12,012 bases of DNA, taken from positions 1-12,012 of the forward strand of contig DDUN01000030.1 of the NCBI GenBank assembly GCA_002344825.1, in the 5' to 3' direction. Below the pieces are notes generated by a model that was not told where the DNA came from, did not search any database, and worked only from the letters and a program-made list of their open reading frames with translations. Origin of the DNA: Candidatus Multiplicimicrobium inquinatum. Its GTDB lineage: Bacteria > Omnitrophota > Omnitrophia > Omnitrophales > Aquincolibacteriaceae. The position numbers and the translations under genes are program-made. Positions 7,157 through 12,012 of this stretch are shown here, one piece after another (positions within the stretch are counted from its first letter, which is position 1; every line of letters begins with the position of its first letter).

Positions 7157-7965
7157 AGCTGAATAATACGCTTGTTGTTTTGGATATTGAATCCACCGGA
7201 ACCTGGGTTGAAAAAGACCGCATCATTGAAATTGCGTTGATTAAATACCATCCTGATGGAACCAAAGAAGTTTTTGAGAAGCGCGCCAATCCCGGTATTC
7301 CGATTCCGCCGTTTGTTGCTCAGCTTACCGGCATTACCGATGATATGGTCAAAGACGCGCCTGAGTTTAAAACCATGGCTCAGGATATCGTGGATTTTAT
7401 CGGCGGCGCGGATATGGGCGGCTTCAACATTGAACGTTTTGACTTACCGTTTTTGGAGCGCGAGTGCGCGGACGCGGGAGTGCGCTTTGAATGGAAGAGC
7501 CGCCGGATTTATGACGCGCAGAAAGTTTTTCATTTGAATGAAAAACGTGATCTTTCCGCGGCGTATCAATTTTATTGCGGTAAAGATTTGATCGGCGCGC
7601 ATTCCGCTAAAGCGGATAGTGAAGCCGTTTTTTCGATTCTGGAAAAGCAGGTCGAAAAATATGGCGGTGGGTCAGATGCCCTTTCGACTTTGGATCAATT
7701 TGAATATTCTTCCGGGACAGATTTTTTTGACAATGAACGTAAGTTTTGCTGGTGGGACAATAAGCTTTACCTTATGTTCGGTAAGTATGCTCGCAAGCTT
7801 TCACTTGAGGAAATTGTCAAAACCGACAAAGGGTATTTGATGTGGATTTTAAAGTCTGATTTTTCGGAAGATGTGAAGAAGGTTATTAGTAATGCGTTGA
7901 AGGGGGAGATCCCTTCGCGAAAATCAAATTCAACCTCAACTCCCGCTCAAACAGCTGCGTCCTGA
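7153..7965 (+). CDS. DEDDh 3'-5' exonuclease (DnaQ/ExoX-like) with C-terminal DUF3820-like domain
   Basis: A 270-residue nuclease. The DnaQ-type exonuclease fold spans residues 6-168: Exo I has Asp11 and Glu13 (LDIESTG), Exo II has Asp97 (FNIERFD), and Exo III has His150 and Asp155 (HSAKADSEA), so all DEDDh metal and catalytic residues are present. Residues about 196-236 (FGKYARKLSLEEIVKTDKGYLMWIL) match the small DUF3820-like module at the C-terminus of exonuclease X-type proteins. It is expected to degrade DNA 3' to 5', in repair or proofreading-like tasks; it is not fused to a polymerase. ATGA overlap with topA means translational coupling. The last 14 residues (257-270, Ser/Thr/Ala-rich) are encoded by the left arm and core of a palindromic repeat, so the natural end has probably been replaced by repeat sequence. 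Confidence 0.88.
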   Translation: MKLNNTLVVLDIESTGTWVEKDRIIEIALIKYHPDGTKEVFEKRANPGIPIPPFVAQLTGITDDMVKDAPEFKTMAQDIVDFIGGADMGGFNIERFDLPFLERECADAGVRFEWKSRRIYDAQKVFHLNEKRDLSAAYQFYCGKDLIGAHSAKADSEAVFSILEKQVEKYGGGSDALSTLDQFEYSSGTDFFDNERKFCWWDNKLYLMFGKYARKLSLEEIVKTDKGYLMWILKSDFSEDVKKVISNALKGEIPSRKSNSTSTPAQTAAS

Positions 7966-8003
7966 CGGCGTAGAACTCGCGGTTTTTGAGTTTGAATTTG
8001 ATT
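7922..8003. repeat. Palindromic element, copy A (arms 18 bp), overlapping the exonuclease 3' end
   Basis: The arms 7922-7939 and 7986-8003 are complementary at 17 of 18 positions. The core between them contains CGCTCAAACAG (7944-7954) and GAACTCGCGG (7973-7982). The same two blocks, nearly unchanged, occur at 10538-10548 and 10563-10572 inside copy B, whose arms have a different sequence. The element starts 44 bases before the exonuclease stop. A degenerate extra core (CGCTCAG at 8006-8012 and GGAACTGCG at 8027-8035) may follow it. Confidence 0.7.
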
Positions 8004-8047
8004 GTCGCTCAGTTGGGGCTTAGCAAGGAACTGCGTCTGTTTTAGAT

Positions 8048-8076
8048 TTGCGCTCCCAAGTGTCGCGCCGGATAGT
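8048..8076 (+). promoter_or_regulatory. Weak sigma70-like promoter before slyD
   Basis: TTGCGC (8048-8053) and GATAGT (8071-8076) are 17 bases apart. The boxes match consensus at 3 and 4 of 6 positions, so this is only a candidate; the position, about 30 bases before the start codon, is reasonable. Confidence 0.3.
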
Positions 8077-8106
8077 TTAATTAAAAGTAAAAATTGAGAG
8101 GAAATT

Positions 8107-8574
8107 ATGTCGAAGAGAGTTTTATCGTTTCATTATATTTTGACCAATAACAAAGGCGATGTGATCGATACTTCCCGCGGCGGAGCTCAGGCTTTTCCCG
8201 TTTTGGAAGGCGCCCAGCAAATTATTCCCGTTCTTGAGACCGAGCTTTTTAAAATGGCTGTGGGCGATAAAAAGAAAGTCAGTATTCCGGCCGCGGAGGG
8301 TTACGGTGTTGTCCGCGAAGATTTAAAAATCAAAGTTCCCAAAGAGCAATTGCCCGCGGGTGAAGTTCGTGTCGGTATGGAATTAACAGCCGGCGATAAG
8401 GGACCTGTTTTTATTGTGAAGGCCGTTGAAGCCGAGCATGTGATGCTGGATGGTAACCATCCTTTGGCCGGTGTTGACCTTACTTTTGACGTGGAAGTGA
8501 CGGAAGTTCGTCCCGCGACAGAAGATGAGATTCAGCATGGGCATGCTCACGGCCCAAATGGCCATCACCACTGA
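8107..8574 (+). CDS. slyD: FKBP-type peptidyl-prolyl isomerase, SlyD-like
   Basis: A 155-residue cytoplasmic folding helper that speeds cis-trans isomerisation of X-Pro bonds and acts as a chaperone. Residues 1-70 hold the split FKBP half (FHYILTNNKGDVIDTS, then AQQIIPVLETELFKMAVGDKKKV, ending PAAEGYG). An insert-in-flap chaperone domain lies at about 71-118, and NHPLAGVDLTFDVEVTEVR returns to the FKBP fold. The tail (GHAHGPNGHHH) carries six His after residue 143, a short version of the metal-binding tail of SlyD, which in Enterobacteria passes nickel to hydrogenase. No hydrogenase gene is present here, so a nickel role is only possible. A clear GAGAGGAA site stands before the ATG. The gene stands alone between two palindromic elements. 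Confidence 0.93.
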   Translation: MSKRVLSFHYILTNNKGDVIDTSRGGAQAFPVLEGAQQIIPVLETELFKMAVGDKKKVSIPAAEGYGVVREDLKIKVPKEQLPAGEVRVGMELTAGDKGPVFIVKAVEAEHVMLDGNHPLAGVDLTFDVEVTEVRPATEDEIQHGHAHGPNGHHH

Positions 8575-8584
8575 CAAGGTCAAA

Positions 8585-8685
8585 GGTTAAATCTAAAAGG
8601 TTGAAACCATAACTGATAGCTTAAAGTGTTCGAACAGTTTTGGCCTTTAACCTATGGTTTTTACCTTTAACCCCTTAGTTATAAC
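8585..8685. repeat. Palindromic element centred on TGTTCGAACA, filling the slyD-hydrolase gap
   Basis: The 10-base perfect palindrome TGTTCGAACA lies at 8627-8636. Arms at 8596-8611 and 8653-8668 are complementary at 14 of 16 positions and sit symmetrically around it. Outside and between these, AAGGTTAAA-like motifs (left) and TTTAACC-like motifs (right) continue the symmetry loosely. Together they occupy nearly the whole 116-bp gap, up to the start codon of the hydrolase. No T-run typical of a terminator is seen. Confidence 0.65.
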
Positions 8686-8690
8686 CTTAA

Positions 8691-9446
8691 ATGAAATTTA
8701 AAAAGAGATGCCCGGGCAAATACGCTCAAATTGGATCTGCGAAAATATATTATGAGACCTACGGCCGCGGTGAGCCGCTTTTTTGGCTTCATGGCGGGCT
8801 TTCCTGCATTGACGGTTTGCGGTTTCAAATACCTTTCTTCTCAAGGCATTTCAAAGTCATTCTTCCTGAGCGTCCCGGCCACGGGCATACCGCGGATATT
8901 GCCGGAAACTATTCTTATGAAGCGATGGCGGATCAGACTTTGAGTTTGATGAAGAACCTTAAAATAAACCGAGCTTCTTTTGCCGGATACAGTGACGGCG
9001 CGAATTTGCTTTTATGGTTTGCCGCAAAATATCCCGCGCGGGTTAAAAAAATAGTTCTGGTGGGAGGAAATTATCATCACCACGGTTGTGACCCTTTGTT
9101 TCAGCGCGATTTAAAAAATCAAAATCCGAAAAAATACGGCATTGATCCGCGGTATCAGGCGTACTCGCCCGACGCGCCGGAGCATTACTTCCAAGTGTTT
9201 GAAAAGTGCCGTAAGCTTTGGCTGACAGAGCCAAAGTGGAAACCTGCCCTGCTTAAAAAGATTCGCTGTCCGGTTTTAGTGATGGCGGGAGACAAAGACA
9301 TGATCAAGCCCGAACACTCGGTTGCCATGTTGCGGTTGATTAAGAAAGCGCAGCTGGCGATTTTGCCAGGTACAACGCACAGCTTGCTTAAGGAAAAATC
9401 AGCTTTAGCCAATCGAATGATTTTAGATTTTCTAAATGAACCATGA
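8691..9446 (+). CDS. Alpha/beta hydrolase, substrate unknown
   Basis: A 251-residue serine hydrolase of the alpha/beta fold, without signal peptide, so cytoplasmic. Residues 17-32 hold the first strands, and WLHGG (32-36) is the oxyanion-hole loop. The nucleophile is Ser101 in GYSDGAN, the acid is probably Asp203 in AGDKDMI, and the base is His230 in PGTTHSLL, so the triad is complete. ERPGHGHT (60-67) is a typical loop. A cap region lies at about 125-190 and contains NYHHHG. Related proteins include esterases, C-C bond hydrolases and haloperoxidase-like enzymes, but the sequence does not tell which. No clear ribosome site precedes the ATG, as the palindromic element runs up to it. The gene overlaps yidD by ATGA, so the two are coupled, although a functional link is not obvious. 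Confidence 0.85.
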   Translation: MKFKKRCPGKYAQIGSAKIYYETYGRGEPLFWLHGGLSCIDGLRFQIPFFSRHFKVILPERPGHGHTADIAGNYSYEAMADQTLSLMKNLKINRASFAGYSDGANLLLWFAAKYPARVKKIVLVGGNYHHHGCDPLFQRDLKNQNPKKYGIDPRYQAYSPDAPEHYFQVFEKCRKLWLTEPKWKPALLKKIRCPVLVMAGDKDMIKPEHSVAMLRLIKKAQLAILPGTTHSLLKEKSALANRMILDFLNEP

Positions 9447-9712
9447 ACCAAGAACCAGGAAACAAGTCCCGTCCCCATCGTTTTTCTTGGTCCTTGGTAC
9501 TTCGTTCTTGCTTCTTAGGTTTGCTTGCAGTGTATCAAGCCGTGATGCGCGCCTTTTTTGGGCCCTCTTGCCGTTTTAATCCGCCTTGTTCGGAATATTG
9601 CGCGGAAGCCATTCAGAAGCATGGAGCCTGGAAGGGGCTATGGCTGGGAATCAAACGCTTAGGCCGTTGCCATCCTTTTTCAAGCCAGCCGCCTTATGAT
9701 CCCGTTCCTTAA
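9443..9712 (+). CDS. yidD: Membrane protein insertion efficiency factor YidD
   Basis: An 89-residue protein of the YidD family, which sits at the inner face of the cytoplasmic membrane and aids YidC/Sec insertion of membrane proteins. The family core is plain from residue 27 on: VYQAVMRAFFGPSCRFNPPC, then SEYCAEAIQKHGAWKGLWLG, KRLGRCHPF and the DPVP end. The conserved Cys (43, 49, 76) are present. The N-terminal amphipathic stretch is around 17-40. The first 20 or so residues are charged and unlike the family; they are encoded by a palindromic repeat at 9445-9507, so the true start may be later or the repeat may have extended the gene. Family members often lie between rnpA and yidC, but here the gene follows a hydrolase. 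Its end overlaps the converging phosphatase gene by four bases. Confidence 0.92.
   Translation: MNQEPGNKSRPHRFSWSLVLRSCFLGLLAVYQAVMRAFFGPSCRFNPPCSEYCAEAIQKHGAWKGLWLGIKRLGRCHPFSSQPPYDPVP
9445..9507. repeat. Imperfect inverted repeat inside the hydrolase-yidD junction
   Basis: Arms 9445-9466 and 9486-9507 (22 bases each, mostly ACCAAG-like units) pair with about four mismatches or small gaps around a 19-base centre. The element covers the start of yidD and touches the last two bases of the hydrolase stop. Confidence 0.55.
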
Positions 9713-10446
9713 GAGCGTTGGCGCTTTTTCTTCCAAAACGGCTCGAACGGTTTTGAGGCTTCTTTTTTGGGGCGGCTTTTCCGTTCCGGCTGGTCTTTTT
9801 GCTCCCGCTTGAGAGGTTCATTTTGCATCGGTTGGATAACGCGGGGTTTCTTTTTTCGGGGCGCCTTCGGTTTGCGTGGTTTGCGTTTCGATGGGCCGGA
9901 GTGATAACGGTCGAAAATTAAGTTTACCGCGGCGAGTAAATTGTTTGCGCGTAATTCCGGAACAAGATCGCCTTTCAGCAATTTTTCGTCTTCCCGGCCA
10001 TGGCCTGTGCGCACAAAAGCCGTTTTGATTCCATAGGTTTTGCCGGCTTGAATGTCGGTCGCTTTGTCGCCGATAAAGTAGGTTTTCTTTTTATCGAACT
10101 CAATCCGCTTTTCAGCTTCTTTGAATAAACCGATTTCGGGTTTTCGGCATTTACAGCCGGCGGTTTTTCCGTGCAGGCAATAATGCGCTGAAAAAATATC
10201 GACGGCTTCTTTGGCAAGCAGGGCAAGCATGTGCTTGTGAACATCCCAGCAGGCATCGCTTGTGAAAACGCCGTCGCCGACGCCCGCCTGATTGGAGATC
10301 ACAATAATTTTGTAACCCGCCTCATAAAGCTTTTTGAGGGCTTCCACCGCGCCTTCTTCAAAGCGAAAGTCTGCGGGTTTTTCGACATAACCCATCAAAT
10401 CCACATTAATGACGCCGTCACGATCGATGAAAATTACTTTTTCCAC
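9709..10446 (-). CDS. gmhB: HAD phosphatase, GmhB/HisB-N type, with long basic C-terminal tail
   Basis: A 245-residue HAD-superfamily phosphatase. Residues 1-180 match D,D-heptose-1,7-bisphosphate 7-phosphatase: IDRDGVIN (Asp8 nucleophile, Asp10 acid/base), VISNQAGV (motif II), the Zn loop YCLHGKTAGCKCRKP (Cys90, His92, Cys98, Cys100) and IGDKATDIQAG (motif IV, Asp127). GmhB acts in ADP-heptose synthesis for the LPS core, in the cytoplasm; the histidinol-phosphatase half of HisB has the same fold, so the substrate is not certain. Residues 183-245 are unusual: 25 of 63 are Lys or Arg, with many Pro, which the family lacks. This tail could bind nucleic acid or membrane. The start is GTG, backed by GAGGAG (10452-10457) five bases upstream. 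The gene converges on yidD with a four-base overlap. Confidence 0.88.
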   Translation of the reverse strand: MEKVIFIDRDGVINVDLMGYVEKPADFRFEEGAVEALKKLYEAGYKIIVISNQAGVGDGVFTSDACWDVHKHMLALLAKEAVDIFSAHYCLHGKTAGCKCRKPEIGLFKEAEKRIEFDKKKTYFIGDKATDIQAGKTYGIKTAFVRTGHGREDEKLLKGDLVPELRANNLLAAVNLIFDRYHSGPSKRKPRKPKAPRKKKPRVIQPMQNEPLKREQKDQPERKSRPKKEASKPFEPFWKKKRQRS

Positions 10447-10451
10447 GGGTG

Positions 10452-10457
10452 CTCCTC
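10452..10457 (-). promoter_or_regulatory. Ribosome binding site supporting the GTG start of the HAD phosphatase
   Basis: On the minus strand GAGGAG is 5 bases before GTG at 10446. This strong site supports a GTG start directly before the catalytic motif. Confidence 0.7.
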
Positions 10458-10478
10458 AGTTGCCGGTTGGGCTTGGTC

Positions 10479-10543
10479 CTCAGCGCCGGACAGGCTTGCC
10501 GCTCTGAGCCGCGGCCGGCTTCGCATTCAAATCCGGCGCTCAG
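10479..10543. repeat. Inverted repeat overlapping copy B, alternative pairing
   Basis: CTCAGCGCCGGA (10479-10490) pairs with TCCGGCGCTCAG (10532-10543) at 11 of 12 positions. The right half shares bases with both the left arm and the core of copy B, so the two folds exclude each other. The stretch between is GC-rich and holds a further small palindrome, GCCGCGGC (10508-10515). Confidence 0.5.
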
Positions 10544-10587
10544 ACAGTCCTCGCTTCGCTGCGGAACTCGCGGCGGATTTTGAATGC
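10523..10587. repeat. Palindromic element, copy B, in the divergent phosphatase-cysS gap
   Basis: The arms GCATTCAAATCC (10523-10534) and GGATTTTGAATGC (10575-10587) pair over 12 bases with a one-base bulge. The core holds CGCTCAGACAG (10538-10548) and GGAACTCGCGG (10562-10572), shared with copy A apart from one base in the first block. It lies in the 231-bp gap between the divergent genes and, on the minus strand, in the likely 5' leader of the phosphatase mRNA. Confidence 0.7.
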
Positions 10588-10613
10588 TGAAAAAACAGGG
10601 CAAAAACAATCTA

Positions 10614-10630
10614 TGCCATGTAGAATGGCA
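10614..10630. other. Small hairpin in the phosphatase-cysS gap
   Basis: TGCCAT and ATGGCA (6 bp) flank a five-base loop. There is no T-run on either side, so it is not a simple terminator; it may be an operator-like site next to the minus-strand -10 box. Confidence 0.35.
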
Positions 10631-10633
10631 CGA

Positions 10634-10664
10634 ATTATAGATGACTTTTGTACCTTTGAGTAAA
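10634..10664 (-). promoter_or_regulatory. Candidate minus-strand promoter for the HAD phosphatase
   Basis: Read on the minus strand, a perfect TATAAT lies at 10639-10634, with TTTACT at 10664-10659, 19 bases upstream (4 of 6 positions match the -35 consensus). Transcription would begin near 10627 and give a leader of about 180 bases that contains copy B. Confidence 0.4.
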
Positions 10665-10677
10665 AGAGAATGACAGT

Positions 10678-12012
10678 ATGTTAAAAATTTACGATACGCT
10701 GGCTAAAAAAATCGGTGAGTTTCAGCCCCTTGTGCCGGGCAAGGTGTCGATGTATGTGTGCGGGCCCACCGTTTACGACTATTTGCATATCGGCAATTTT
10801 CGCGGAGCGATCTTTTTTAACCTGGTGCGCAATTGGCTGGAAGCTTCAGGATATGACGTGCGCTATGTTTATAACTACACGGATATTGATGACAAGATTA
10901 TTAAACGTGCCGCGGAGCAGGGTGTCACGCCATCGGATTTAACCCAAAAATTTATCGCCGAGTTTGAAAAAGATTTTGCCGCGCTGCGTTTAACCCCGCA
11001 CACCAAAAATCCGCGCGCTACCGAATATATTCCGCAAATGGTCGGCACGATTGAGAAGCTGATTCAAAACGGCAGGGCTTATGTCCATGAAGGCGAAGTG
11101 ATTTATTCGATCGATTCTTTTACGGGATACGGCAAGCTTTCGGGGAAAAGAATCGAGGAGCTTGAAGCCGGGAGCCGTGTGGAAGTTGCCGCGCATAAAA
11201 AGAACCCTTTTGATTTTGTGCTTTGGAAGCCCGCTAAGTCAGGAGAACCGGCCTGGGATTCACCTTGGGGCAAGGGGCGCCCGGGTTGGCATATTGAATG
11301 TACTTGCATGATTCACGGAGAGCTCGGAGAGCAAATTGATATTCACGGCGGCGGAATTGATCTTATTTTCCCGCATCATGAAAACGAAATTGCGCAGGGC
11401 GAAGGGGTTACGGGCAAGCCTTATGTGAAGTATTGGATGCATAATCAGTTCATTAACTTTGGCGATGAAAAAATGTCGAAGTCGCTTGGCAATGTGATGA
11501 CCGCGCGTAAGTTTCTCGAAGACTATCACGGAGAAATATTGAAGTTGATGTTTCTTTCCGTTCATTACCGCTCGATGCTTAATTTTTCGAAAGTGCAATG
11601 TTTGCAGGCAATGGGCTCTCTCGGAAGAATTTACGCCTCGCTTGAACAATCAGCTAAGTTTGCTGTTAAGGGTTCGGCACCCGCTTTTGAGGTTATTCTC
11701 AAGAAGGCCGATGAGGAAATCGCGGCAGGACTCAACGATGATTTCAATACCCCTGTTGTATTTGCCCAGGTTTTTGAGGTGACACGCGCGTTTAACGGTT
11801 ATTTCAAAGCCGGTCAGAAAATTTCTGCGGAAGCCAAAGCCGTGGCCGCTTTTTACGGTGAGTGGATGGCGAAATGGGGCAAAGTTCTCGCGCTTTTTCA
11901 GGAAACGCCGGCTGATTTTTTAAAACGCCTCGATCAAATCCTTATTCGTGAAAAAAATATTGATGTCGCCAAAGTTGAAAGCTTAATTTCTGCACGCACC
12001 GAAGCCCGCAAA
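10678..12012 (+). CDS. cysS: Cysteinyl-tRNA synthetase, 5' part (3' end outside window)
   Basis: The frame stays open to the window end, giving 445 residues of a family usually 460-490 long, so only a little is missing. It is the class I enzyme that charges tRNA-Cys with cysteine in the cytoplasm. The zinc site that selects cysteine is intact: Cys28 (YVCGPTVYD), Cys208 (WHIEC), His233 and Glu237 (FPHHENE). The HIGH signature is HIGN (37-40) and KMSKS is at 265-269. YNYTDIDDKII and FDFVLWKPAK are also typical. The start at ATG 10678 fits the family N-terminus (MLKIYDTL). The ribosome site is weak (GAGA about 10 bases away). The gene diverges from the HAD phosphatase across a gap filled by palindromic elements. 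Confidence 0.97.
   Translation, partial: MLKIYDTLAKKIGEFQPLVPGKVSMYVCGPTVYDYLHIGNFRGAIFFNLVRNWLEASGYDVRYVYNYTDIDDKIIKRAAEQGVTPSDLTQKFIAEFEKDFAALRLTPHTKNPRATEYIPQMVGTIEKLIQNGRAYVHEGEVIYSIDSFTGYGKLSGKRIEELEAGSRVEVAAHKKNPFDFVLWKPAKSGEPAWDSPWGKGRPGWHIECTCMIHGELGEQIDIHGGGIDLIFPHHENEIAQGEGVTGKPYVKYWMHNQFINFGDEKMSKSLGNVMTARKFLEDYHGEILKLMFLSVHYRSMLNFSKVQCLQAMGSLGRIYASLEQSAKFAVKGSAPAFEVILKKADEEIAAGLNDDFNTPVVFAQVFEVTRAFNGYFKAGQKISAEAKAVAAFYGEWMAKWGKVLALFQETPADFLKRLDQILIREKNIDVAKVESLISARTEARK

Noticed and set aside
7922..8003. CRISPR-like or tandem repeat
   Set aside because: The similar blocks occur once per palindrome, with no regular spacer units and no cas genes in the window.

Overview
This window looks like an ordinary chromosomal segment of a Gram-negative-type (diderm) bacterium, probably from an uncultured lineage. 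The gmhB-like heptose-bisphosphate phosphatase suggests an LPS-type envelope. Base composition and codon use look even across the window, and I see no phage, transposase, toxin-antitoxin, CRISPR, rRNA or tRNA genes. The lineage cannot be fixed from the sequence. The palindromic intergenic elements remind me of Omnitrophota-like genomes, but that is an impression only.

Layout: (1) 1-3138 is a glycogen-breakdown block: the 3' part of a GlgX-type debranching enzyme, a 121-bp palindromic element, then a compact alpha-glucan phosphorylase closed by a strong intrinsic terminator. (2) 3139-3831 holds an AT-rich spacer with repeated octamers, a candidate structured leader RNA, and a small secreted, very acidic protein of unknown function with its own terminator. 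(3) 3951-7965 is a tight three-gene unit: an McsA-like zinc/UVR protein, topoisomerase I (8-bp gap) and a DEDDh exonuclease (4-base overlap). (4) 8107-9712 carries a SlyD-like FKBP prolyl isomerase, an alpha/beta hydrolase and YidD; the last two overlap by 4 bases. (5) 9709-10446, on the minus strand, is a GmhB/HisB-type HAD phosphatase with a long basic tail, converging on yidD. (6) 10678-12012 is cysteinyl-tRNA synthetase, cut by the window end.

GlgX and GlgP act together on glycogen: the phosphorylase shortens outer chains and the debranching enzyme cuts the remaining stubs. TopA and the exonuclease are both DNA-transaction enzymes. YidD assists membrane-protein insertion.

I found no multi-gene system that looks new. 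What the genes do not explain is non-coding: at least five imperfect palindromes sit in gene gaps or gene ends, two of them sharing a core with different, self-complementary arms, and a multi-helix leader RNA of no class I recognise precedes the acidic secreted protein.
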